Assembly (NCBI GenBank): GCA_020073085.1
Contig: JAIQFV010000004.1
Span: forward strand, 169,246-233,245
DNA from: Terriglobia bacterium
GTDB lineage: Bacteria; Acidobacteriota; Terriglobia; JAIQFV01
DNA: 64,000 nucleotides
Direction of reading: 5' to 3'
Below, piece by piece: positions 16,831 to 25,332 of the stretch (its first letter is position 1; the number at the start of each line of letters is the position of its first letter). The translations under genes were made by a program, and so were the position numbers. The notes below the pieces were generated by a model. The model was given only the letters and a program-made list of their open reading frames with translations, had not been told where the DNA came from and searched no databases.

Positions 16831-18372
16831 ATGATGGCTTTCGAAACTCTTCATTCCCCGATGGCATTTCTGAAACAGATGCTGGGCAGCGTTCCCTTCG
16901 AGAAGGAATTGCAGGCCTACATGGACTGGTGGGAGCAGGAGGGGAAATTGATTTCTGCGGCGACGGATCGCTCCGGGACCCCCTGGCTGCGAATGTTTGA
17001 TCGTTTCGGAGCCCGGGTTGACGAAGTGATTTTCCCGCCCGACTACTGGAGGATGCTGAGGAAAGGATATGAGGCGGGGGTGTTGTGGCGGGCGTTTGAG
17101 GAGCACTCGCTAAAATCGCACTACTCCCTTGGGTTCCTCACCTCTTTTTACGATCCCGGCATTTATTGTCCGTACATTGTCTCCTTGGCAACTGCAGTCT
17201 CCCTTGAGAAGTACGGGGCCGAGGAAGTGAAAGATCGCTTCCTTCCGCCCTTGCTCCGGCGGGATGGGACAGGCTGGCAAGGTGCGACCTGGATGACCGA
17301 GGCCAAAGGAGGTTCGGACTTGGGCGCTACAGTGGAGACGACGGCCCGGCTGGTGGGGCAGACGTCCTCGTCTGCCCCACGCAGCCCTGACCCGGGAAAG
17401 ACGGCGAAGGATCAGCCAAGACCATATGGGGAGCGATGGTTTCTAACCGGCGAGAAGTATTTTTCCAGCAACGTCGGAGCCGAACTGGCTGTGGTCGCCG
17501 CTCGACCCGAAGGGGCGCCTCCCGGGGTGCGGGGGCTGGCGCTTTATCTTGTTCCACGTTTGCGTGAAGAGGGTGGTCTTAACTATTTTGTACGCCGCAT
17601 CAAAGACAAGATTGCGACACGGTCCGTCCCCACGGGGGAGGTGGAATTCAAGGACAGCGAGGCATTCCTGCTCGGGAAGCCCGAATGGGGAATTTATGAA
17701 ATTCTGGAAGTCTTGAACCTCTCACGGGTGGCTAATAGCATTGGCAGCGTCGCCCTGGCGCAGCGGGCGATGGCCGAGGCCCTGGGATTTTCCGAGCAAC
17801 GCATCGCCTTTGGCAAACCGATTCTCCAGCATCCGCTGCTTCACAAACAGTTCGAAGACAGGCTCTACGAATTAAAGAAGGCATTTGCCCTGGCCTGGGA
17901 GGCGGTCGTGCTTTTGGACGAAGTGTGGCGGGAAAAGGTTCCCTATTCCGACCCCTATCACCTCTTTCGGCTAATCGCCCACTTGGCAAAATACTGGACT
18001 GCCGAGCAGGCCGCTCAAACGGCGAAGTGGGCCATGGAGGTTCACGGGGGAATGGGGACACTCGCGGAATTTCCGGTCGAACGATGGTTGCGTGAGGCTA
18101 TGATCCTGGCGATCTGGGAGGGGACCCCCCAGCGTCAGATCCTGGATGGGCTGGAGGTCATGGAGCGAAAAGGGGCTCACCGATTGCTCTTCAAACACAT
18201 CCTTCGATTCGCCGATCCCGGGAAGTTGGACGGACTGCAATCTCGCGTCTCAAGCCATCTGGCGCTTCCTCCCGCAGAGAAGGAGGCCGGGGCGGAGGGG
18301 CTTTTCCGCGACCTGGCAGAGTTCACAGCAGAGGCCTTGCTGCGCAAGCTGGAGAAGAAAGCATCTGGATAG
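16831..18372 (+). CDS. Acyl-CoA dehydrogenase (AidB-like group), with a palindrome-encoded insertion
   Basis: A 513-residue flavoprotein of the acyl-CoA dehydrogenase family. Visible marks are GATWMTEAKGGSDLGA and WFLTGEKYFSS around the FAD site, VEFKDSEAFLLG, the helical FSEQRIAFGKPILQHP, and the C-terminal VHGGMGTLAEFPVERWLREA followed by IWEGTPQRQ. The last motifs are closest to AidB/isovaleryl-CoA dehydrogenase types. Substrate unknown. Between TTARL and GERWFLTG there is an extra stretch of about 20 residues coded by a perfect DNA palindrome at 17353-17380. The ATG at 16831 follows AAGGTGAG; a GTG at 16822 is possible. Confidence 0.9.
   Translation: MMAFETLHSPMAFLKQMLGSVPFEKELQAYMDWWEQEGKLISAATDRSGTPWLRMFDRFGARVDEVIFPPDYWRMLRKGYEAGVLWRAFEEHSLKSHYSLGFLTSFYDPGIYCPYIVSLATAVSLEKYGAEEVKDRFLPPLLRRDGTGWQGATWMTEAKGGSDLGATVETTARLVGQTSSSAPRSPDPGKTAKDQPRPYGERWFLTGEKYFSSNVGAELAVVAARPEGAPPGVRGLALYLVPRLREEGGLNYFVRRIKDKIATRSVPTGEVEFKDSEAFLLGKPEWGIYEILEVLNLSRVANSIGSVALAQRAMAEALGFSEQRIAFGKPILQHPLLHKQFEDRLYELKKAFALAWEAVVLLDEVWREKVPYSDPYHLFRLIAHLAKYWTAEQAAQTAKWAMEVHGGMGTLAEFPVERWLREAMILAIWEGTPQRQILDGLEVMERKGAHRLLFKHILRFADPGKLDGLQSRVSSHLALPPAEKEAGAEGLFRDLAEFTAEALLRKLEKKASG
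17353..17380. repeat. Perfect palindrome inside the acyl-CoA dehydrogenase gene
   Basis: GTGGGGCAGACG (17353-17364), loop TCCT, and the exact 12-bp complement (17369-17380). It reads in frame and encodes the low-complexity VGQTSSSAPR part of a loop that lacks family resemblance. It looks like a REP-type element that inserted without breaking the frame. Confidence 0.8.
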
Positions 18373-18411
18373 AAGGAAGAAGTTAGTCCCCACGTTGGCG
18401 GAGGTTGAGCC

Positions 18412-18552
18412 ATGTTTCATAAGAGTGCTCCTCTGTTGCTCTCAACGATCCTCGCCGCTCTCGCATGCCTTTCCACCGCGTCTTGTGGCGCCAAGGATCG
18501 AGCCCACACGACCGAAGGGAGGCAGTTGATGGGGATTCACAGGAGGAAATAG
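18412..18552 (+). CDS. Very small putative lipoprotein (46 residues)
   Basis: A short open frame with a good ribosome site (GGAGG about 8 bases before ATG 18412). The product begins with a basic start, a hydrophobic core (LLLSTILAALACL) and a lipobox-like STASC followed by G, so Cys25 would be the lipidated residue. Only about 20 residues remain after it. It may be a real micro-lipoprotein or the start of a decayed gene, since the reading frame ends 10 bp before a REP-like hairpin. No family recognised. Confidence 0.45.
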   Translation: MFHKSAPLLLSTILAALACLSTASCGAKDRAHTTEGRQLMGIHRRK

Positions 18553-18561
18553 CGCTTTGTA

Positions 18562-18635
18562 GTGACGACTTCAGTCGTCACACTGGAGTTTGGACATTAT
18601 AAGTACGTAAGTTGTAGTGACGACTTCAGTCGTCA
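18562..18635. repeat. Two REP-like hairpins, C-TTCA-G cap
   Basis: Copy 1: GTGACGAC-TTCA-GTCGTCAC at 18562-18581. Copy 2: TGACGAC-TTCA-GTCGTCA at 18618-18635. Both are preceded by TTGTA and lie between converging genes, 16 bp before the GTPase stop. The same sequence occurs four times at 52639-52790. Confidence 0.85.
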
Positions 18636-18650
18636 TATACGAGACCGGGA

Positions 18651-19667
18651 TCACATATGCAATTCCAGGATATCCCCATCCTCCAACCGATGAGTCCGTT
18701 CCACCATCTGGCCATCGAATTTGACGGTCCGTTTTGACCTGGATGAACTCCACACGCGGGCGAATTTCAGGGTGTTTTCAAAGTCGCGATGAACGGCGCG
18801 CGCCGCATCGAGGACGGTACTGCCAATCTTCAAAACGAACGGAGGGGTGGACAAGTCAACTTTCTTGCCCGGGGGCTTAGTATAAATCCGGATAACCTCA
18901 AGAGATTCAAAGATGGCATGACGCAGAGATTCCAGCCCCTCGTTCGTGGCGGTCGACGCCGGGAAAATGGGAAACTGCTTCTCAAAGAACTCCCGCAGGA
19001 TCGCCAGGTTGTCCGGCGCGTTGCCGGAGTCCGATTTGTTTGCCACCAGCAAGGTCTTCTTGCAGATCACTGCAGGAACATTGCCGTCATTCTCCACGGG
19101 GATGCTTGCCGTCAAGCGGATTCTTGAACCCTCCAGAATCTTCAGCACGCTCTCGACCTCTTCAAGCAGCTCGTCGCTGCTTAAATCCACCGCCAGCAAC
19201 GCCAGGTCCGCTTGACGGACGATTCCACCAAGCCACGGTTCGTAGGATTCCAGGGCGACGGGGGGAAGATCGATGACCTGGATCTGGACGTTTTCGAACG
19301 GCATCATGCCAGGTTGCGGCATTCGTGTCGTGAAGGGATAGTCTCCGATTTCCGGAGTGGCTTTTGTCAGCCGGGCCAGCAGAGATGATTTACCCACGTT
19401 GGGAGCGCCCACGAGTACCACTTGCCCCGCCCCTTCCTTATGGACGACGTACAATGTTGATCCCTTCGCCGGGCCGTGTTTGTGCTCCGATTCGACTCGC
19501 AGCTTGGCCAGGCGATGCTTCAGGTCGGCTTGAAGCTTTTCCGTGCCCTTGTGTTTGGGCATCACCGCCATCATCTCTTCAAGCGCTTCGATCTTCTCTG
19601 GGGGGGTGGTGGCTTCCTTGTAACGCTTTTCGGCAGCGAGATACTGGGGGGTCAGGTTGGCGGGCAT
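18651..19667 (-). CDS. DRG/Obg-type GTPase with C-terminal TGS domain
   Basis: A 338-residue P-loop GTPase. An N-terminal helical segment (about residues 1-75, rich in Lys/Glu) precedes the G domain: G1 GAPNVGKSSL near 87-96, the G2 Thr in GDYPFTTRMP, G3 replaced by DLPP, and G4 ANKSD. A TGS domain forms the end (about 270-338: PPFVLKIGSTVLDAARAVH ... HRLEDGDILELHM). The layout is that of DRG (developmentally regulated GTP-binding) proteins, best known in archaea and eukaryotes where they act on ribosomes. A ribosome-linked role is inferred. The usual DxxG Gly of G3 is missing (DLPPV), which may alter hydrolysis. Confidence 0.88.
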   Translation of the reverse strand: MPANLTPQYLAAEKRYKEATTPPEKIEALEEMMAVMPKHKGTEKLQADLKHRLAKLRVESEHKHGPAKGSTLYVVHKEGAGQVVLVGAPNVGKSSLLARLTKATPEIGDYPFTTRMPQPGMMPFENVQIQVIDLPPVALESYEPWLGGIVRQADLALLAVDLSSDELLEEVESVLKILEGSRIRLTASIPVENDGNVPAVICKKTLLVANKSDSGNAPDNLAILREFFEKQFPIFPASTATNEGLESLRHAIFESLEVIRIYTKPPGKKVDLSTPPFVLKIGSTVLDAARAVHRDFENTLKFARVWSSSRSKRTVKFDGQMVERTHRLEDGDILELHM

Positions 19668-20616
19668 AGTGAATCGAAGCTCCAGTCTGATTTAATTTTA
19701 CATCAAAGGGCCGGTGCAGGGGCGGAGTTTAGAGGAGGGCTGGGGGAAAAATCCAAAGTCCAAATTCCAAACAAAACCCAAATTCCAAGACTTCAAGGAT
19801 CCCCCAGAACAAGTAAGTATCTCGGATGAATATCGGAAATTGGGACTGGAATCTCGAGCGCGTCCGTCACGACGAGAAGAAAAGGGTCTAAGGCTTCATT
19901 TCAAGTAATGGGTTAAGGTAGCTCCGCAACGTGGGTTCCACAGCTGCTTGCAACATCCGTTGGAGGAATTTGACCGGCATGCCTTTTGTCCTGGGAGTCC
20001 GAGGGTGTAGACTTGATGTTCAGATGCAGGATTCTCGGAATTTCCCCAGCCTGCCCATAATCTAACGTTTACGTCACTTGCTGAGAAAAATACTTGCTAA
20101 CGCGATGTTCCGCTTGAAAAACTTCCGTAGGTCTGCGAGGATTTCATAGCGCGGGTCTCCCGCCTGCGGGTTGGAAGTCGTGCCCGGTCCCTCTTCAACG
20201 AGCAAAGGTCGCGGTTAGCAGCAATCTTGCAGCATAGAGTGGGTTTAACTAAAGATGTCTTCGTCTCTTGGTCCAAATTGGACACGTTTACTCCGGATAC
20301 GGAAACCAGGCCACACTAACGTCCACCCCGGTGCCCTGATGCGACTTTGTCGTTGCTTCACCAAGGCTGGGGAAGGGCATTCCTGTTTTTGTTTAGGCCC
20401 CCTCACCTCTCGCGAGCCGATAAGAATAGAAGGCAGAGGGCGATTGATCTATAATAACGGGCTGGTCACATCGGCTGACCACCAAACCGAGAGACGTTCT
20501 ACTCACTCGCCGTGGAGGCGAAAACGATTCCACAACTCCGGGAGGCTCCCAAGAAGTCGCCCTCATTTTCTGCGCTTGTCGTAACTTTGTAAAAGGATGG
20601 CTCTGCTTTAATTCCC
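19668..20616. other. Long intergenic region, 950 bp, no gene recognised
   Basis: The first part (19745-19800) is A/C-rich low-complexity sequence built on the word CCAAATTCCAA. Beyond that I see no conserved reading frame, tRNA or clear hairpin with T tract. A TATAAT box at 20450-20455 could be a -10 element for the following operon, but no good -35 box is visible at the right distance. Confidence 0.4.
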
Positions 20617-23600
20617 ATGACAGTTCAATCTTCCACTACGCAACCAGGTCCAGGGATCTTCCTGGGCATCGACATAGGCTCAGTCAGCGTAAAACTGGCC
20701 GCCCTATCCAATGACCGTCGTTTGTTCCAAACGCTGGCCCATCTTCCAATCTCGAAAGACGGAGCCAAAGATAGAACCTCGCCCGAAGGCTCAGGCTTGG
20801 CTGCGGCGTTTCAATTCGTTCCGATCCATTCGGAGCACTCATCGCTCATTCACCACGCCTTCCTCTTGTCGTCGTACCGCCGGATCTTTGGTGATCCCGC
20901 CCGGGCCGCGTTCGATTTGATTCGGGAGTTTTGCGACGCGCTGGGTCAGGCCATGAGGGTGATGGGTGAAGTACCCCCCGCCGACTCGCTGGAACTTATC
21001 ACTCGAATCCGGGCGACCGGGTCGGGTGCGAAGCTGGTGACCTCGGCACTGAATGCGGTGGATGAGAATGAGTTCAAGGCTATTGCGATCGGAACGTCGC
21101 TGCTTTATCCCGACGTTCAAACCATCTTTGAGATGGGGGGACAAAGCTCCAAGTTCATCCGCATCGAGCGCGAAATGGCCAACGAATTGGCTGCCATCGT
21201 GGATTACGAAACGAATGGCGATTGTGCGGCCGGAACCGGCTCGTTCCTCGACCAGCAGGCGACCCGCATGCGATATCAGGTTGAAGAAATCGGGGGATTG
21301 GTGGCGGACGTCGAGAGCCCCGCCCGGGTGGCGGGCCGCTGCTCCGTATTTGCAAAAAGCGATATGATTCATGCGCAGCAGAAGGGATTCACTCCCCCCC
21401 AGATTCTCAAGGGCCTGTGCGACGCCGTGGCGCGGAATTTCAAGGGTTCCATTACCAAGAGTAAGAAGGTGGTCCCGCAGGTCGCCTTCATCGGCGGCGT
21501 CTCCCAAAACTCCGGGGTGGTGGAGTCGATGAAGGAGCTGTTTGAGTTTGAGGAAGATGATTTCTTCGTTCCCGCAGAGTTTGCCTGGCTGGGAGCGGTC
21601 GGCGCCTCTGCCCTCGCCTGTCTGGAGGAGAACCAGCAGAAACCCGGTATTCCCCGCCCCAGTAAAGCCAAGGGCGAGTATCAGAAGATTCGGCTGGAAG
21701 CAAGATCGGGGGCGGATCTGCCCACCCAGCTCCCCCTTTCGATGGATGGTGTCCTGTTGCTGCGTCATCGTGCCAAGCCCTACCAGTGGCCCGCCGAGGG
21801 TACACCTGTGCGCGCCTATCTCGGCGTCGACATCGGGTCCGTGAGCACCAACCTGACCCTCCTGGACGATGGGGGAAATCTGCTGAAGGAAATCTATCTG
21901 CGAACGGAGAGCCGACCCATCGAGGTGGTCAACAACGGCCTGAGGGAAATCCGGGAGGAAATGGGAGATCGCATCGAGATTGCCGGAGTCGGGACGACCG
22001 GTTCGGGCCGAGAATTGATCGGAGAGTTGATCGGCGCCGATACCATCAATGATGAAATCACGGCGCATAAAACCGGGGCGATGCACATCAGTGAAACCCT
22101 GATCAGTGAAAAGGTGGACACCATTTTCGAGATCGGGGGGCAGGATTCCAAGTACATCTCCATTGATGACGGGATTGTAGTCGATTTTGCCATGAACGAG
22201 GCCTGTGCCGCCGGGACCGGCTCCTTTCTGGAAGAACAGGCCGAAAAGCTCGGAATCAAGATCAAGGAGGAGTTCTCAAGGCTGGCGCTCAGTTCGACTC
22301 GGCCCGTGCGGCTCGGGGAACGATGTACTGTCTTTATGGAACAGGACGTCACGGCTTTCCTGCAGCGCGGCGCCGAGAAGAAGGACCTCGTGGCCGGCCT
22401 TGCCTATTCCATTGCCCTCAATTACCTCAACCGCGTGGTCCGCGGCCGAAAGATTGGAAACGTCATTTACTTTCAGGGCGGCACTGCATACAACGATTCC
22501 GTGGCGGCGGCCTTCTCGAAAATCCTCAACAAGCGGATCGTCGTTCCGCCGCACAACGGGGTGATCGGGGCGGTCGGGATGTCTTTGCTGGCCCGCGACC
22601 GGGTCCGTGCCACCCATGCAAAAACTCATTTCCGGGGCTACGACCTGGAACAGGTGGATTACACCCTCCGGGAATTTGTCTGTCGCGCCTGCTCCAACTA
22701 CTGCGACATGCAGGAGTTCAAGGTCGATGGCGTCAAGACTTATTGGGGCGACAAGTGCTCCGACAAATTCCGCAAACGCGCCAAGGTGGACCGCCAGCCG
22801 GTCATCCGGGATCTGATTGAATTGCGCGAACAGTACCTGCTCGAAGGTTATGAAGAGCCGGTCGGTGGCCGCATCACCATCGGCATCCCTCGTGCCATCT
22901 CCTACTTTGAGCAATTTCCCCTGTGGAACCGGTTTTTCCGGGAACTGGGATGCGATGTGCAGGTTTCCGAAAAAACAAATCGAAAGATTGCCCAGGACGG
23001 CATCGATCTGAGCGTGGCGGAGCCGTGTTATCCCGTCCGCATATCCCACGGTCACGTTCAGGACCTGCTCGACAAGAGGGTGGATTATATTTTTCTTCCG
23101 AACATTCTCGATTCAGAATCCATGCATGAAGAGGTGGAATCACACTGGTGCCCGTGGAATCAGACGCTCCCCTTTGTCATTCAGAGCGCTCCCGGCTTCG
23201 AAGAAGAGCGAAAAAGGCTGATGATCCCGACGATTCATTTTGGATTGGGGGCTGACCGGGTGGCGCGCGAGTTGGAAGTCCTCGCCGAACCGCTGAAGAA
23301 AAGTAAATCGGAGATCCGCCGGGCGTTTCACGCCGGGCGCCGGGCCCTGGAATCTTTCATCAATAAACTGCAGGAAGAAGGGCAGGAGGCCATCCGGCAA
23401 TTGAAGGCCACCGGCGAGGGGGGCATCATCCTGGTCGGCCGTTACTATAATCTCTATGACCGCAGCGTGAACCTGGATATCCCGGGCAAGCTGAAGGATT
23501 TGTACGGCGTCAACGTGATTCCGCAGGATTTTCTGCCCCTGGATGAAATCGACATCCGCGATATCAACGACAACATGTTCTGGAATTCCGGGCGACGGAT

Positions 23601-23814
23601 CCTCGCTGCGGCAAAGCTGGCGCGCGATTATCCCAAACTGCATCTGATCTACATCACCAACTTCAAGTGCGGCCCGGATTCCTTCATCAAACACTTCGTG
23701 AACATGGCGGCCGATAAACCGTTTCTGGCGCTTCAATTTGACGGCCATTCCAATGACGCCGGCTTCCTTACCCGCTGTGAGGCCTATCTGCATAGCAAGG
23801 GAATGATCCAATAG
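20617..23814 (+). CDS. Acyl-CoA dehydratase activase (BadF/BcrA-type ATPase, two ATPase domains plus DUF2229)
   Basis: A 1,065-residue protein with two ASKHA ATPase domains in tandem: residues about 10-340 (FLGIDIGSVSVKLA, then CAAGTGSFLDQQA) and about 400-665 (YLGVDIGSVSTNLTLL, GTTGSGRELIGELIGAD, IFEIGGQDSKYI, CAAGTGSFLEEQA). Each has the cysteine loop that holds the 4Fe-4S cluster between dimer halves in 2-hydroxyacyl-CoA dehydratase activators. A DUF2229-type domain follows (about 690-1060: CRACSNYCDM, GIPRAISYFEQFP, AEPCYPVRISHGH). Known members use ATP to push one electron to a partner dehydratase or reductase. In many genomes this continues into one chain of about 1,400 residues; here the last part is the next gene. 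Confidence 0.9.
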   Translation: MTVQSSTTQPGPGIFLGIDIGSVSVKLAALSNDRRLFQTLAHLPISKDGAKDRTSPEGSGLAAAFQFVPIHSEHSSLIHHAFLLSSYRRIFGDPARAAFDLIREFCDALGQAMRVMGEVPPADSLELITRIRATGSGAKLVTSALNAVDENEFKAIAIGTSLLYPDVQTIFEMGGQSSKFIRIEREMANELAAIVDYETNGDCAAGTGSFLDQQATRMRYQVEEIGGLVADVESPARVAGRCSVFAKSDMIHAQQKGFTPPQILKGLCDAVARNFKGSITKSKKVVPQVAFIGGVSQNSGVVESMKELFEFEEDDFFVPAEFAWLGAVGASALACLEENQQKPGIPRPSKAKGEYQKIRLEARSGADLPTQLPLSMDGVLLLRHRAKPYQWPAEGTPVRAYLGVDIGSVSTNLTLLDDGGNLLKEIYLRTESRPIEVVNNGLREIREEMGDRIEIAGVGTTGSGRELIGELIGADTINDEITAHKTGAMHISETLISEKVDTIFEIGGQDSKYISIDDGIVVDFAMNEACAAGTGSFLEEQAEKLGIKIKEEFSRLALSSTRPVRLGERCTVFMEQDVTAFLQRGAEKKDLVAGLAYSIALNYLNRVVRGRKIGNVIYFQGGTAYNDSVAAAFSKILNKRIVVPPHNGVIGAVGMSLLARDRVRATHAKTHFRGYDLEQVDYTLREFVCRACSNYCDMQEFKVDGVKTYWGDKCSDKFRKRAKVDRQPVIRDLIELREQYLLEGYEEPVGGRITIGIPRAISYFEQFPLWNRFFRELGCDVQVSEKTNRKIAQDGIDLSVAEPCYPVRISHGHVQDLLDKRVDYIFLPNILDSESMHEEVESHWCPWNQTLPFVIQSAPGFEEERKRLMIPTIHFGLGADRVARELEVLAEPLKKSKSEIRRAFHAGRRALESFINKLQEEGQEAIRQLKATGEGGIILVGRYYNLYDRSVNLDIPGKLKDLYGVNVIPQDFLPLDEIDIRDINDNMFWNSGRRILAAAKLARDYPKLHLIYITNFKCGPDSFIKHFVNMAADKPFLALQFDGHSNDAGFLTRCEAYLHSKGMIQ

Positions 23815-23866
23815 GGGAACCCCCCACCGCCGGGAGCACAAGAGATTCAGGAGATGAGCATTTAAA

Positions 23867-25138
23867 ATGATGGACACTTCGTATCAGCAACTCTGGCAGA
23901 ATCGAAAGTTGTACCTGACCGCAATGACCCACAGCGGGGCCAAACTCTTTGCGGCGGCGTTCCGCTCGATTGGGATCGACGCTTCGGAGTTTCCCCCTTC
24001 CGACGAGGCGGGAATGGAGCTCGCCTCGAAGTATATTTCCGGCGATGAGTGCTTTCCCCTGAAGGTCACCGTGGGGGACATGTTAAAGAAGATCCAGGAG
24101 AACGACTTTTCAAAGAACCGCCTGGGGGTGTTTATGCCGACCGCAGAAGGGCCATGCCGGTTCGGTCAGTACGCTCCCTTCTTCCGAAAGCTCGTCCACT
24201 CCATGAATCTCTCGACCAATGACGTGCTGGTGCTTTCCCCGACCAGCCGGAACAGTTACGAGGATCTGGGGAATTCCTCGCGAGAATTGATGCGGACCGG
24301 ATGGCGGGCGCTGGTGAGTGCTGACATTTTGAGAAAATTCCTGTTGAAAACACGCCCATACGAGTTGAACAAAGGCGAAACGGAGCAGGTCTACGAGAGC
24401 TGCCTGGATAGTGTGGCACTCGTCCTCGAGGTCCCCGACCAGAAACCCAAGGAGAAACTGGGGGCGCTGGTCGAGGAGATAACCCGGTCGCGCGATCGCT
24501 TCCGGGCGATCCCGGTGCGGAAAGAGACCCGGCCGCTCATCGGCGTGGTGGGAGAAATCTTCTGTCGCTTGAACCGGTTCAGCAATCAAAACCTGGTGAA
24601 GAAGATCGAGGAATACGGCGGAGAGGTGTGGCTTTCGGACGTGGGGGAGTGGGTTTGGTACACCAACAGTGAGCAGTGCCGCAAGCTCAGCATGGAAGGG
24701 CGGACACTCAGCACCGCGATGCTGGGCGCCAAATTGAAAAACCACCTGCAACGGAAAGATGAACACGCCCTCTTTGCCCCGTTCCATGAAGATTTTCACG
24801 GCTATGAAGAGCCCCATGACACCGAAGTCTTCTTAAGGCTGGCCGATCCCTACCTCCCCCAGTCCGGGGCTTACGGGGAAATGGTGATCTCAATCGCCAA
24901 ATCCGTTTACCTCTACCAGAAGGGGGCGGATGGAATCATAGACATCAGTCCATTTACGTGTATGAATGGAACGGTCACCGAGGCGATTTATCCACGAATC
25001 AGCCGCGAACATGACCACCTCCCGATAAAGAATTTCTATTTTGATGGAACACAATCCGACTTGGATCGGGATGTCGGCATTTTTTTGGAATTGGCCCGCA
25101 GCTACCAACGCCGCAAGAAGATCCGAAGAGCGGCGTGA
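23867..25138 (+). CDS. 2-hydroxyglutaryl-CoA dehydratase-like component, separate C-terminal part of the activase system
   Basis: A 423-residue protein matching the C-terminal portion of large activase fusions. Conserved cysteine strings include SGDECFPLKVTVGD, PTAEGPCRFGQYAPFF, GVVGEIFCRLNRFSN and IIDISPFTCMNGTVTEA, the last being typical of HgdC/DUF2229-associated proteins. It starts 52 bp after the activase gene on the same strand, so co-transcription and complex formation are expected. No canonical dehydratase alpha/beta pair lies nearby, so the real substrate of the system is unknown. Confidence 0.82.
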   Translation: MMDTSYQQLWQNRKLYLTAMTHSGAKLFAAAFRSIGIDASEFPPSDEAGMELASKYISGDECFPLKVTVGDMLKKIQENDFSKNRLGVFMPTAEGPCRFGQYAPFFRKLVHSMNLSTNDVLVLSPTSRNSYEDLGNSSRELMRTGWRALVSADILRKFLLKTRPYELNKGETEQVYESCLDSVALVLEVPDQKPKEKLGALVEEITRSRDRFRAIPVRKETRPLIGVVGEIFCRLNRFSNQNLVKKIEEYGGEVWLSDVGEWVWYTNSEQCRKLSMEGRTLSTAMLGAKLKNHLQRKDEHALFAPFHEDFHGYEEPHDTEVFLRLADPYLPQSGAYGEMVISIAKSVYLYQKGADGIIDISPFTCMNGTVTEAIYPRISREHDHLPIKNFYFDGTQSDLDRDVGIFLELARSYQRRKKIRRAA

Positions 25139-25332
25139 ACGGTGGGCGTCTCGCCCAAGCCGCTTGTTCTGTGCCGCATGAGTATGCCTTTATCGTGATG
25201 GGCGGCAAGCCCGGCCGTTGTCCCTTCATCTCTCCCCAAAATAATTCATAGCCTCCCCCCGCTTTTTAAACTATCATTCCACCCATCGTATTGTATTTTT
25301 AGGACTTCACCTCATCTCAGGAGGATTCGCGC

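Noticed and set aside
20440..20616. Promoter with TATAAT at 20450
   Set aside because: A -35 box at 16-18 bp is lacking, so it is mentioned only as a possibility in the gap annotation.
20839..22086. Minus-strand open frame of 415 codons
   Set aside because: Antisense to the acyl-CoA dehydratase activase gene, which has full domain support.
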